From NCBI GenBank assembly GCA_016711045.1, contig JADJTT010000012.1, positions 124,001 through 188,000 of the forward strand: a DNA stretch of 64,000 nt. The letters are read 5' to 3'. Source of the stretch: Saprospirales bacterium. Lineage in GTDB: Bacteria; Bacteroidota; Bacteroidia; Chitinophagales; Saprospiraceae. Within the stretch, counting starts at the first letter, position 1; each line of letters begins with the position of its first letter. This document shows positions 16,229-25,888 of the stretch, in pieces. Both the position numbers and the translations under genes were made by a program. Below the pieces are notes generated by a model that ran no database searches, had not been told where the DNA came from, and saw only the letters and a list, made by a program, of their open reading frames with translations.

Positions 16229-17473
16229 TTACCGGTGTGCAATAGGGTCGGCAGGTGCAGATGGATCACCATTTACTGTCCCACCTGAGCTGACATTACC
16301 CAACAGCAGTATCCCGCATACGTGCGGAGAAGCCATCGAAGTCCCGCTCATAGTAGTATCGCCTCCGCTCTTGTAGCAGGAATATACGCTCGAACCTGGT
16401 GCGCAATAATCCACAGGAGGGTTACCATAGTTGGAATAGCTCGCCCAGTTATCTCCTTCGGACATGGCGGAAACTGTATACAGGTTGTTGCCATTGGCAC
16501 GACCAGGCGAAGAGCTATTGGCATTGGTCGACTCATTGCCTGCAGCCATAGCAAGTTTTACCCCGGCTTGCCCCAGCGCCACGACGGCAGCGTCCAAAGC
16601 CGTGGAAATAGGACCACCAAGGCTCATATTGGCTGCATCGCCTGGAGCTGCATTAGCCGCTACATAGTCGACGCCGGCAATAACGCCCGTATAGCTCCCA
16701 CTGCCACGGCGGTCGAGTACGCGAACGGCTACCACTTCCGCACCCGCGGCTACGCCAACTACTCCTATGCTATTGTTTTTGGCGGCTACCGTACCTGCTA
16801 CATGGGTGCCATGCCCATGCTGATCTTCCGGGCCTGCACTGCAATTACTCAGGAAACAATCGCTGAGCCCTACGTTTACATTCAGGTCGGGGTGATCCAG
16901 GTCAATACCGGAGTCGATGATCCAGGCACGCAGTCCGGTGCCATCTGCAGGGCCTCCTACACGGGTAATGCCCCAAGGTGTGGTTTGGCCGCCGCCACCT
17001 CCACCACCTCCGCCTCCACCTGGAGGACCTCCAATGATCGTAGCAACCTGGTCTTGTTCAATATAAGCAATACGGGGATCGGCAGCCAGACGCTGAGCCT
17101 CAGCGGCACTCATTTCCACCGCAAATCCTTTTATAGCGGTACCATATGCATGCGTCACCTTCGCTGCCTTATCCAACTTCAGTTCTGTGAGGATCTGACG
17201 GGCCGTCTGATCCGCACGCTCCACACGAGCTTCATACGTATTCAAACTGCGCATCATTTCATCGGGCATCACCTCGTCCTTGTACACGACGATATAACTG
17301 CCTTCTATCGGCGTTCCGGCTACATGGTCTGGGCTAATTTCAAGATCTCCCAGGGCCAGGTCTTCCGAAGCAGTTGCCTCCGAAGTCGGCAAGTTTTCTT
17401 TGATACAGCCCACTACAAACATGGCGAATGCCGCCGTTACAAGCGCGGCCAACAACAGGTTAGATTTTTTCAT
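16229..17473 (-). CDS. Subtilisin-like (S8) serine protease lipoprotein with I9 propeptide
   Basis: A 414-residue protein from the ATG at 17473 (a TTG three codons earlier is an alternative). The signal peptide ends in the lipobox VVGC (Cys23). An inhibitor I9 propeptide spans about 57-145 (GSYIVVYKDE to YIEQDQVA), followed by a glycine linker with eleven consecutive Gly. The catalytic triad is complete: Asp187 in IIDSGID, His221 in HGTHVAG and Ser in GTSMASPHVCG. It ends soon after the catalytic serine segment, so there is no T9SS sorting domain. It is probably an envelope-anchored, self-processed protease. It has its own terminator and is separate from the downstream caspase pair. Confidence 0.92.
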   Translation of the reverse strand: MKKSNLLLAALVTAAFAMFVVGCIKENLPTSEATASEDLALGDLEISPDHVAGTPIEGSYIVVYKDEVMPDEMMRSLNTYEARVERADQTARQILTELKLDKAAKVTHAYGTAIKGFAVEMSAAEAQRLAADPRIAYIEQDQVATIIGGPPGGGGGGGGGGGQTTPWGITRVGGPADGTGLRAWIIDSGIDLDHPDLNVNVGLSDCFLSNCSAGPEDQHGHGTHVAGTVAAKNNSIGVVGVAAGAEVVAVRVLDRRGSGSYTGVIAGVDYVAANAAPGDAANMSLGGPISTALDAAVVALGQAGVKLAMAAGNESTNANSSSPGRANGNNLYTVSAMSEGDNWASYSNYGNPPVDYCAPGSSVYSCYKSGGDTTMSGTSMASPHVCGILLLGNVSSGGTVNGDPSAPADPIAHR

Positions 17474-17691
17474 ACTGTCCAATATTTTGTAGGTTTTGTA
17501 ATGAGTGAAAAAGGAATGGGTGCTATCTGCAGATCGTTTCTACGGATAAAATTAACCTTTTCTTAATGTAAAGGAAATTTTAATCAAACCTTTTTAAAAG
17601 AAACATCTTCCTTCACCGAAGTAAGGCCCGGAATAATATTTGGACAGATCGCAATTTCACACATCTACCTCCCCTTCGCCGGGCGGTCTAT

Positions 17692-19233
17692 TCAATACTT
17701 CTTATACTTTGAAAAGAACAACGTATAAGACTGGTTATAAAGCTTTCGCCAATCAGCGGATGCACGGGCGTACATCTCCAGTTGTGGAGCCTTGTCGGTG
17801 AGCACCTTGGCAGTGGTGGTGTCGACAAAATTGGCGGGAATGAAATAATCGGCAGGGTCTCCTGGCAGTACGCCGCCCACGGGAAGGTCTGCCCAGTTTT
17901 TCTCCTCCAGGCTCCCGATCAGGAGGAGGTTGCGCTCCTGCTCGGAGCCTGGGGTCGTAAAAAGATCTACATAAAATCCGGCGGCTTGGAGCGTTTTGTA
18001 CACACAACGGGTAATGGCGCCACGGTTGCCTTCCAGGTATCCATAAAAATTAATGAGCAACACACCGTCATCAGTAAGTCGTTGACGGGCATCGTTGAGG
18101 CCTTCCATGGTCAGAATATGCTCCGGGGCCGACTCACTGATAAATGTATCGTATATAATGACCGGGTATTTTCCTTTGGCAGTCTTCAAAAAATGACGGG
18201 CATCATCAATGAACACCTCCTGGTCGGGAGGCAATCCGAAATAGTTGACGGCCACTTCCTTCATCCGGCCATCGATCTCTACCACGTCCAGTTTCATACC
18301 TCGCTCATGGATTCGACTAACCAGGGTGCCCCCACCCATACCGAGCAACAATACCTTGCTACCTTCGGGGTACCCCATGGTAAACAAAGGGATGTATTTG
18401 GTATACTGCCAAAAATCATAGGCCGGATCTTCCAGGCTCATGACTGTCTGCAGGGTGTTATTGACGATCAGTGCTCGGGCGGGAATGGTTCTTTCGCCGG
18501 CAAGGAGCGGAAGGTCCGCTACTTTCACCTGCCCCAGTATGCCTTCGGAGTGGTAAAGGGTCTGGGCTGCTTCCTGCCCTCCCGCATCAATCTTCCATTG
18601 CATCCCCAGCAACCCGGCCAATAAGGGCAGTAAGGCGCCGGCAGCCACGTAGATCTTCAGGCGCATCAGTGAAAATATCGGGAGCAGGCTTAGCAAGACC
18701 CCGGTTATGACAGCCGGGTAGTTGATCCCAATTTGAGGGATAATGTAAAACCCAAACAGAAAAGTGGTCAATATACCCCCAAAGGTCGATATCGCATACA
18801 CGGTGCCGGCGCTGTTTCCCGCGTCCTTTATTTCGGTATTCAACAGATTGATGATCACCGGAGAGACCATGCCCATGAAGACCAGGGGAGGGAACATAAA
18901 TATTAATAAGGAGAATACGGCCCCCCATTGAAGCGTCCATGCCAGGGTAGTCTGCATGATCCATTCGCTCGTATAGGGCATCAGGGCAGTGAAGAAGCCG
19001 GCCGCAATCATGATCCAATACAATAAAGCAGGCTGATTTTGGTATTTTTTAGAAAGTAGCCCTCCTGTAAAATACCCGGTCATCAACCCGCCCAGGGTCA
19101 ATCCAAGGGCTGCTGCCCAAACATACAGAGAAGTTCCGAAATACGGCGCCAGCATTTTTGCCCCGATCAGCTCACAAGCCATCACGGCGCTGCCTTCCAG
19201 AAAAGATAGAAGAAATAGATACTTTCGGTTCAT
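17692..19233 (-). CDS. Membrane-bound spermidine-synthase-like protein
   Basis: A 513-residue protein from the ATG at 19233 (MNRKYLFLLSFLEG); the open frame upstream overlaps the thrS leader. Residues 1-210 carry six or seven membrane segments with ELIGAKMLAPYFG, typical of the fused MFS-like/spermidine synthase family. Residues 230-480 are a SAM-binding methyltransferase-like fold with the glycine motif VLLLGMGGGTLV, the acidic ligand VVEIDGRM and FIDDARHFL. Proteins of this family are widespread in Bacteroidota and their reaction is uncertain; a polyamine product has rarely been shown. It is divergent from thrS, with start codons about 150 bases apart. Confidence 0.85.
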   Translation of the reverse strand: MNRKYLFLLSFLEGSAVMACELIGAKMLAPYFGTSLYVWAAALGLTLGGLMTGYFTGGLLSKKYQNQPALLYWIMIAAGFFTALMPYTSEWIMQTTLAWTLQWGAVFSLLIFMFPPLVFMGMVSPVIINLLNTEIKDAGNSAGTVYAISTFGGILTTFLFGFYIIPQIGINYPAVITGVLLSLLPIFSLMRLKIYVAAGALLPLLAGLLGMQWKIDAGGQEAAQTLYHSEGILGQVKVADLPLLAGERTIPARALIVNNTLQTVMSLEDPAYDFWQYTKYIPLFTMGYPEGSKVLLLGMGGGTLVSRIHERGMKLDVVEIDGRMKEVAVNYFGLPPDQEVFIDDARHFLKTAKGKYPVIIYDTFISESAPEHILTMEGLNDARQRLTDDGVLLINFYGYLEGNRGAITRCVYKTLQAAGFYVDLFTTPGSEQERNLLLIGSLEEKNWADLPVGGVLPGDPADYFIPANFVDTTTAKVLTDKAPQLEMYARASADWRKLYNQSYTLFFSKYKKY

Positions 19234-19245
19234 GGTAAAAAACCT

Positions 19246-19253
19246 TACTTTTG
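19246..19253 (+). promoter_or_regulatory. Candidate -7 promoter box for thrS
   Basis: TACTTTTG fits TAnnTTTG. It lies 132 bases upstream of the thrS ATG and just outside the start codon of the divergent gene at 19233, implying a leader of roughly 120 bases. No clean -33 TTG is visible. Confidence 0.4.
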
Positions 19254-19384
19254 CATTCCCATTCAAGGTGCCTAAATTTAACGAAATAGGCATCCCATGG
19301 GGAACCAATATACGGGTCTTTAACCTTTCGTTAATATATCCCGTTGATTTAACAACTGTATCACCTGGTCTGAAACTGAGAAAT

Positions 19385-21313
19385 ATGATCCGTATTACCC
19401 TACCTGACGGCAGTGTGCGCGAATATCCCAAAGGAACTTCTGCAATGGATATTGCCCTTTCTATTAGCGAAGGACTGGCCCGTAATGTGCTCTCCGCAAA
19501 GGTCAACGGCGAAGTGTGGGACGCCTCCCGTCCTATTCATTCAGATGCAACGCTGGAACTGCTGACCTGGGATGCCCCTGCGGGGAAATCCACGTTCTGG
19601 CATTCCTCCGCCCACCTTATGGCCGAAGCGCTGGAAGCCCTTTATCCCGGTACTAAGTTTGGCATTGGCCCTCCGATCGAAGAAGGTTTCTACTACGATA
19701 TCGATACAGGCGACCGCCAGCTCTCGTCGGAAGATTTTAAGCAGATCGAGGAGAAGATGCAGGAACTGGCCCGCCAGAAAAACACTTACACCCGGAAGGA
19801 AGTAACCAAAGCAGATGCGATCAATTATTTCCGGAAAAAGGGTGATGAATATAAGCTCGAATTGCTGGAAGACCTGGAAGACGGCCAGATCACGTTCTAT
19901 GAGCAAGGTAATTTCGTAGACCTTTGCAAGGGTCCGCATATTCCCGATACCGGCCGTATCAAGGCTATCAAGCTGATGAAGGTGGCCGGCGCCTATTGGA
20001 GAGGAGACGAAACCCGCAAACAACTCACCCGGATCTATGGCATCACGTTCCCCAAACAAAAGGAGCTGGACGAATACCTCGAGATGCTCGAAGAAGCCAA
20101 GAAACGCGACCACCGCAAACTCGGCGCAGAGTTGGAGCTCTTTATGTTTTCGGAAAAGGTAGGCGCAGGCCTTCCTATCTGGCTGCCCAATGGCACGGCG
20201 CTGCGCACCCGGTTGGAGGATTTCCTCAAGAAGGAACAGATCAAGCGCGGTTATTTGCCGGTCATCACCCCTCATATCGGGAAAAAAGAACTCTATGTAA
20301 CCTCCGGGCACTTCGCCAAATACGGAGAGGATAGTTTCCAACCCATCCAAACCCCAAAAGATGGGGAGGTGTTTCTGCTCAAGCCGATGAACTGCCCGCA
20401 TCACTGCGAGATCTTCGGCCACAGGCCCCGGTCGTATAAAGAATTGCCGCTGCGTATCGCCGAATTCGGCACGGTTTACCGCTACGAACAAAGTGGGGAG
20501 TTGCACGGTCTGACAAGGGTACGCGGGTTCACGCAAGACGATGCGCATCTGTTCTGTACTGCGGATCAACTCAAGGATGAATTTCTGGGCGTACTCGACC
20601 TGACCAGGCACGTGCTGCGCAAGCTGGGTTTCAGCGAATACACGGCTCAGATATCGCTGCGCGACCCGGAAAACCCCGACAAATATATCGGGTCGAATGA
20701 AAATTGGGAAAAAGCGGAACGAGCGATCATCGAAGCGACCCAGGAATCAGGCCTGCGCACGGTCACTGCATTGGGCGAAGCAGCCTTCTATGGCCCCAAA
20801 CTCGATTTTATGGTGAAAGATGCCTTGAAGCGCTCCTGGCAATTAGGCACTATCCAGGTCGACTACAACCTGCCCGAACGGTTTGAACTCGAATATATCG
20901 GCGCAGACAACCAGCCGCACCGCCCTGTGATGATCCACCGCGCGCCTTTTGGATCCATGGAACGTTTCATCGGCGTGTTGATCGAACACTCCGCAGGTAA
21001 CTTCCCGCTCTGGCTAACCCCTGAGCAGGTAGCCGTGTTGCCTATCAGCGACAAATACAATGACTATGCCCGCGAAGTACTCGCACAGTTGACTGCCCGT
21101 GACCTGCGCGGCTATGTCGACGACCGAAGCGAAAAAGTCAACCGCAAGATCCGCGATGCAGAAGTGAAGAAAACGCCATTTATGGTTATTGTTGGCGAAA
21201 AAGAAGCCGAATCAGGCATGCTTTCTATCAGAAGGCATGGCGAAGGAGACCTTGGCAGCATGCGTCCGGAGGATTTTGCCACCTATCTGCATAAACTGGA
21301 AGAAGAAGAATAG
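19385..21313 (+). CDS. thrS: Threonyl-tRNA synthetase
   Basis: A 642-residue enzyme from the ATG at 19385 (MIRITLPDGSVREY), the usual length for bacterial ThrRS; the frame stays open upstream but a TGS domain begins exactly here. In order: TGS domain (1-60), editing domain with HSSAHLMAEAL (about 65-225), class II catalytic core with motif 2 around YRYEQSGELHGLTRVRGFTQDDAH, and the zinc ligand Cys in PMNCPHHCEIF, then the C-terminal anticodon-binding domain. It charges tRNA-Thr in the cytoplasm. The roughly 120-base leader after the candidate promoter could host autoregulation but no structure is obvious. Confidence 0.97.
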   Translation: MIRITLPDGSVREYPKGTSAMDIALSISEGLARNVLSAKVNGEVWDASRPIHSDATLELLTWDAPAGKSTFWHSSAHLMAEALEALYPGTKFGIGPPIEEGFYYDIDTGDRQLSSEDFKQIEEKMQELARQKNTYTRKEVTKADAINYFRKKGDEYKLELLEDLEDGQITFYEQGNFVDLCKGPHIPDTGRIKAIKLMKVAGAYWRGDETRKQLTRIYGITFPKQKELDEYLEMLEEAKKRDHRKLGAELELFMFSEKVGAGLPIWLPNGTALRTRLEDFLKKEQIKRGYLPVITPHIGKKELYVTSGHFAKYGEDSFQPIQTPKDGEVFLLKPMNCPHHCEIFGHRPRSYKELPLRIAEFGTVYRYEQSGELHGLTRVRGFTQDDAHLFCTADQLKDEFLGVLDLTRHVLRKLGFSEYTAQISLRDPENPDKYIGSNENWEKAERAIIEATQESGLRTVTALGEAAFYGPKLDFMVKDALKRSWQLGTIQVDYNLPERFELEYIGADNQPHRPVMIHRAPFGSMERFIGVLIEHSAGNFPLWLTPEQVAVLPISDKYNDYAREVLAQLTARDLRGYVDDRSEKVNRKIRDAEVKKTPFMVIVGEKEAESGMLSIRRHGEGDLGSMRPEDFATYLHKLEEEE

Positions 21314-21384
21314 CGATTTGGCCATTCATCGTATGAATAAAAGCTGTATATTACCTCTTCAAATCATACGACAAAAGTGTTTGG

Positions 21385-21711
21385 ATGAAAAAAACGCTAC
21401 TCATTTTCTTCTTTTTCTTACCTATTGGGCTGGTAATCAATGCAGCCAATGATCCTTGGGGGCACCCAGGCACGGATGACGTTCGCCCGGTGGTATACCC
21501 CAATCCGGCAAACGATTACATCGGCCTCTCCAATGACGAATCGGTCCAGCAGCTGGTCATCTATAATTTTAGTGGCCGGCAGGTTTGTGCATTCAACGCA
21601 TCCAAAGGGCAGAAGTACAACATTTCCGAACTTCCCACGGGAATGTATCTGGTGCAATTCCTGGATGTTCAAAACCGGATCATGCATACCCAGCGCCTCC
21701 AAAAGCGCTAA
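21385..21711 (+). CDS. Tiny secreted protein made of one T9SS type A sorting domain
   Basis: A 108-residue protein: signal peptide MKKTLLIFFFFLPIGLVINA, a linker of about 15 residues, then a complete type A sorting domain. The domain shows the typical VVYPNPANDYIGL opening, a central QQLVIYNFSGRQV strand and an end LPTGMYLVQF...QRLQK. Sorting domains normally sit at the end of large secreted proteins; here there is no cargo. It begins 71 bases after thrS. It could be a truncated remnant, a small surface peptide, or a decoy or regulator of the T9SS. Codon use and frame look intact, with no disrupted upstream cargo frame in the 71-base gap. Confidence 0.8.
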   Translation: MKKTLLIFFFFLPIGLVINAANDPWGHPGTDDVRPVVYPNPANDYIGLSNDESVQQLVIYNFSGRQVCAFNASKGQKYNISELPTGMYLVQFLDVQNRIMHTQRLQKR

Positions 21712-22074
21712 ACCTCCCTTTATTCACATTTGTCTGCCTCCTTGCAATTTCAGTGAAGCAGTATTGGTGTTTTACCGGTATTTTGCATGCATATTCCCAT
21801 CGACCTCCCAATCCGGCTCAAAAAGTGGTTTGCCGGCTTGGCCATATGCAAATACTCCTTTTTATTGCTCCTAATGTACTGCATGCCCGGCAAACACATG
21901 GACATTTATCGTATAAGTACTTAAGATTTAGGGACATAAAGTCCTATACACCTTTACATCAACGCTATTTTTTCTTAAATTGGCCTACCAATGCGCTTTT
22001 TCTTGAAAACCCCATTACCCCAAAGCCGATTCATGAAATTTACACAACCCGAACCTATCTTGAAACGAACCTGT
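21712..22074. other. Non-coding stretch between sorting-domain protein and porP/sprF-like gene
   Basis: I see no gene, terminator or clear promoter box in these 363 bases. Open frames here overlap both neighbours and lack protein-like composition. An in-frame ATG at 22033 would lengthen the next protein by 14 residues but places charged residues before its signal peptide. Confidence 0.5.
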
Positions 22075-23100
22075 ATGAATACACTCATGCGACTTTGTGT
22101 GGGGGTGGCATTCTTATATGCCTGGCCGCTTTTTTCTCAGGATATCCACTTCTCCCAGTATTACCATGCCCCACAACATTTAAATCCCGCCCTGACGGCG
22201 ATTAATTCCGGGGATATTTCCTTCACAGCCAATTACCGATCCCAGTGGCGATCTTCGCTCTACGAGCCTTACACCACGGCCTTTGTTTCCGCAGATAACA
22301 AGTTTTACCTCCGCAAGAAAGACAACCAGTTCTTCGGTGGGGGCCTGATGATCTACTACGATGGGGCCGGGGACGGGAATCTGAATGTAGCCCAGATTGG
22401 ACTGAGCGGCTCTTACACCTACCTGATCAGTAAAGGAAGTGCATTTACGCTGGGGCTCCAGGCCAGTTTCAGCCAACGGGCATTTAATCTGGATGGGCTC
22501 ACCTTCGACAATCAATACGTCGATGGGGCATTCGACCCGGACCAACTCACCAGTGAGGCCTTTCAGGATCTGCGAAGCTATTTTCCCGCTTTTGGCGCAG
22601 GCATCAACTACCATGGGAAGAGCCTGAATAAACGTACCAGGATTGATCTTGGAGGAGGTGCATTCAACCTCAACCAACCTGACCAGAGCTTCCGCGACGA
22701 TGTGAAGTCGCCGCTACCCATGCGGTTCACGCTATACCTGATGCCGACAATCCAGCTCCTCAGCCACCTCGATCTGGCGCTTTCCGGCGCCGCCCAGTTT
22801 CAGGGCCCTTATATGGAAGCCCTGGGTGGAGGAGGTCTCCGGATACACCTCAGCACCAAACGGGCCAGGGAAATGGCGGTTATGCTGGGGTGTGCTTACC
22901 GTTTCAATGAATTGGGTGATGCCGTTATTCCTGGCATTGAATTTCAATACGCCGGTTTCCTGGCCGGATTCACCTACGATATCAATATCTCCAAATACCA
23001 GGCCGCTACCAATCGAAACGGAGGTCCGGAGCTCGCTGTCCGGTACCTGATCACTCATGTAAAAAACCTCGACGAATTCAAGATTTGCCGTTTGTTTTAA
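22075..23100 (+). CDS. PorP/SprF-family type IX secretion membrane protein
   Basis: A 341-residue outer-membrane protein from the ATG at 22075, with a signal peptide ending near PLFSQ. The mature start QDIHFSQYYHAPQHLNPAL is the signature of the PorP/SprF family, and the rest is beta-barrel with alternating aromatic strands. Members of this family pair with secreted proteins carrying type B sorting domains and are usually encoded next to them; here a giant type B protein lies two genes downstream. It forms a likely operon with the OmpA-type gene starting 27 bases later. Confidence 0.92.
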   Translation: MNTLMRLCVGVAFLYAWPLFSQDIHFSQYYHAPQHLNPALTAINSGDISFTANYRSQWRSSLYEPYTTAFVSADNKFYLRKKDNQFFGGGLMIYYDGAGDGNLNVAQIGLSGSYTYLISKGSAFTLGLQASFSQRAFNLDGLTFDNQYVDGAFDPDQLTSEAFQDLRSYFPAFGAGINYHGKSLNKRTRIDLGGGAFNLNQPDQSFRDDVKSPLPMRFTLYLMPTIQLLSHLDLALSGAAQFQGPYMEALGGGGLRIHLSTKRAREMAVMLGCAYRFNELGDAVIPGIEFQYAGFLAGFTYDINISKYQAATNRNGGPELAVRYLITHVKNLDEFKICRLF

Positions 23101-23127
23101 AATTACTCCACGCCTGTACAACCTACT

Positions 23128-25833
23128 ATGAAGCGAATATACATCACCCTCCTCTTGGGCCTTCTTTTCCAAAGCCTCTACGGGCAAACCCTCAAGGCCT
23201 ATTTGAATGCGGCGGAGAATGCTTACGCCCAAAAAAATTATTATTCCGCACTGACCTATTACGGCTATGCCCTGGAAGTCGACGAAGACCAACCGCTCGT
23301 CTGGTATAAGTTGGCGGAATCGGCCAATGCGCTTACCGCATTCCACCTGGCAGACAGCGCCTATCAGCAGGTAATCAGCCGCTCCGACAGCCTTGCCGCC
23401 CAAGATGCGCTATACAAGTTGGCACAAGTGAAAAAGCAGCTCGGCCAATATGATATTGCTCAGGAATATTTCTATGAATTTGCCGCCCAAATTGCCGGAA
23501 TCAATGATTCGCTCGCCCAACGAGCAGTGGCGCAAGGCGAAGATTGCGAGTGGGCAAAAGGCGTAATGGCAAACAGCCCCCGCACGGTGGATGTGACTAA
23601 TATCGACAGTCTCGGCCTGCTGATCAATACCCCATACTCGGAGTTTGGAGCCCAGGATTTTGAGGACAAGCTCTACTTTACCTCCTTCCGCTTTGTACAG
23701 GAGGACGATAGCTATGACCCGCCCCGGCCCTATATGAAAATTCTGGAGGGCCAGGACGGACAAGCTGCTATCCTTTTCCAGGAAATCAATGATGACAGCC
23801 TGCATACTGCATACCTGGCCTTTAATACCACCAATACCAAGGTGTACTATAGCTTATGCAAGTATGTAGCAGTCTCGGATATCCGGTGCGCCCTCTATTC
23901 GCGAGATTATTTCCCAAACGACAGCCTCGGGGCGCCAATCGCACTGCCTGATCAGATAAATATGGCCGGTTATACCGCCTCCCAACCGAATGTGGGTATC
24001 AACCCCAATACGGGGAAAGAATTGCTTTTTTTCGTATCCGATCGCCCCGATGGAAAAGGAGATACCGACATCTGGTTTGCCGAGATCCTGGATGATGGTG
24101 CATTCGGCCCGCCTGTCAACCTCACGGCAGTCAACTCTGAAGGGTCGGAAGTGACCCCTTTCTACCACCGCCAAACCAACACCCTCTATTTCAGCACCAA
24201 TGGGTGGAAAAGTCTTGGAGGGTATGATGTATACCGCTCCGACCGTGCCGGGCAAGTCTGGACAGCCCCGGAACACCTGGCTCCTCCTGTAAATACCAGT
24301 TTCAATGAAGTCTATTACTGGATGAATGAACGGAGCAACAAGGGCTATCTTTCCTCCAACCGGAATGGATCGGTTTTTTACAAGGACACCAAAGAATTTT
24401 GTTGCTACGATATCTTCAAATTCGAAAAAGAAGAATTCCAACTCAACATTTATACCTTCAATAAGAAATCCGGAGACCCGTTGCCTGCGGTAGACCTGAA
24501 ATTGTATGAACTGGTAAACGGCCAACCTCAACTGGTCGATTCCGGCAGCAACCCGGACGACAACAGCTTTTCTTTCTACCCCGAAGTGGGTAAACAATAT
24601 GTGCTGTACTCTACGAAAAACGGATTCCTTACCGCAGTAGACACCATTGATCTCCGAACAGTGGAACCCAGTGCCAAGGGAGCAATGGACTACAACGTTT
24701 ACCTGACCCCTCTCAGCGCCGACTTGCAGACATTGGTCTACGACGCCGACACCCAGGCCCCGCTGCCGGGAGCGACGGTTCAGCTGATGGAAAACGGCAT
24801 CCCTATCGCGTCTCTGACGAATGAAGATGGCAATGAATTTTCCTTCCCGATCGATCGCACCAAAACTTATCGGGTGCTGGTCAGCAGGCCCGGATATGAG
24901 CCGCAGACCGTGGATATTCAATTCGATCCGGACAAACCGGAATTTTCTGTGATCCAAAAAGTATACCTCAAGCGGTATGAACTGGATCTGACTACCCTTG
25001 TATATGACAAAAAATCGGAAGAACCGTTGAGAGGGGTGACCGTGCAGTTGTTTGACCCACAACGCCAGATAGCCATCAAGACCAACAACGAGAGCAACAA
25101 GTTTGATTTCCCCATCGACCGGCGGAAAAACTATACGTTGGTCGTAGGAAAACCAGGCTATCACCCAGACACCATACAAGTGATACCCAGCAAGCAAGGA
25201 GCGCCCGATTTCACCAATATCATTCAAAAAGTATACCTCCTCAAAAAGGAGATCACAGACTTCGTACCGCTCTATATATACTTCGACAATGACGAGCCCG
25301 ATCCGGACAGGATGACGACGACTACGAAAAAAACGTACGCCGACACCTACTTACCTTTTTACAAGCGGAAGGATACCTTCATCGAGGAATACACCAAGGT
25401 GTTGGAAGGAAACGACCGCTTCCTCTCCGAACAACTAATCGAAGCCTTCTTCGAACGGGAAGTGCGTGAAGGATATCAGTCGCTGGTTCTCTTTTCGGAA
25501 GAGCTGCTCAACTACCTGAAAAAAGGCGCCACCGTGGAGGTGACCATCACCGGGTTTGCAAGCCCCCGGGCCGGAAAGGCTTACAACCTGGCGCTGGGTA
25601 GCAGACGTATTTCGTCCCTCCTCAACCAATTTAACACCTTTAGCGATGGAGCCCTTGTTCCGTATATCAAATCGGGGCAATTGAAGATCGTAGAAGTCTC
25701 CAAGGGCGACCAGGAGGTCCCCCAGGAAGTGCGCGACCAATTGGGCAGCACCCGGGAATCTATATATAGCCCATTGGCTTCGCGTCAACGCCGGGTGGAG
25801 ATCATCGGAGTCACTTTAGATGGCCCCCACTAA
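23128..25833 (+). CDS. OmpA-family protein with TPR, PD40 and CarboxypepD-like repeats
   Basis: A 901-residue periplasmic/outer-membrane protein with signal peptide ending in LYGQ. In order: TPR-like helices (about 20-130, AYAQKNYYSALTYYGYAL), PD40/WD40-like beta-propeller repeats (about 190-420, e.g. LLFFVSDRPDGKGDTDIWFA), two or three regulatory Ig-like repeats (about 440-690, with repeated segments LTTLVYDKKSEEPLRGVTV and LQTLVYDADTQAPLPGATV), then an OmpA peptidoglycan-binding domain (about 700-901) beginning FVPLYIYFDNDEPDP. This architecture matches the T9SS-associated partner of PorP/SprF proteins (PorE-like). It lies between the SprF-like gene and the giant adhesin. Confidence 0.9.
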   Translation: MKRIYITLLLGLLFQSLYGQTLKAYLNAAENAYAQKNYYSALTYYGYALEVDEDQPLVWYKLAESANALTAFHLADSAYQQVISRSDSLAAQDALYKLAQVKKQLGQYDIAQEYFYEFAAQIAGINDSLAQRAVAQGEDCEWAKGVMANSPRTVDVTNIDSLGLLINTPYSEFGAQDFEDKLYFTSFRFVQEDDSYDPPRPYMKILEGQDGQAAILFQEINDDSLHTAYLAFNTTNTKVYYSLCKYVAVSDIRCALYSRDYFPNDSLGAPIALPDQINMAGYTASQPNVGINPNTGKELLFFVSDRPDGKGDTDIWFAEILDDGAFGPPVNLTAVNSEGSEVTPFYHRQTNTLYFSTNGWKSLGGYDVYRSDRAGQVWTAPEHLAPPVNTSFNEVYYWMNERSNKGYLSSNRNGSVFYKDTKEFCCYDIFKFEKEEFQLNIYTFNKKSGDPLPAVDLKLYELVNGQPQLVDSGSNPDDNSFSFYPEVGKQYVLYSTKNGFLTAVDTIDLRTVEPSAKGAMDYNVYLTPLSADLQTLVYDADTQAPLPGATVQLMENGIPIASLTNEDGNEFSFPIDRTKTYRVLVSRPGYEPQTVDIQFDPDKPEFSVIQKVYLKRYELDLTTLVYDKKSEEPLRGVTVQLFDPQRQIAIKTNNESNKFDFPIDRRKNYTLVVGKPGYHPDTIQVIPSKQGAPDFTNIIQKVYLLKKEITDFVPLYIYFDNDEPDPDRMTTTTKKTYADTYLPFYKRKDTFIEEYTKVLEGNDRFLSEQLIEAFFEREVREGYQSLVLFSEELLNYLKKGATVEVTITGFASPRAGKAYNLALGSRRISSLLNQFNTFSDGALVPYIKSGQLKIVEVSKGDQEVPQEVRDQLGSTRESIYSPLASRQRRVEIIGVTLDGPH

Positions 25834-25888
25834 ACGCCCTGACGTGGCGACGAAGAACCTATCATCAAAACTGCTGAAAAGACAAGCA

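Noticed and set aside
16229..17473. S8 protease as a third part of the caspase/gasdermin-like unit
   Set aside because: It has a lipoprotein signal and acts outside the cytoplasm. A strong terminator lies between it and the gasdermin-like gene, so it is unlikely to belong to the module.
21585..22205. A 206-codon frame between the sorting-domain gene and the SprF-like gene
   Set aside because: It overlaps both genes and has no domain, signal peptide or plausible start.
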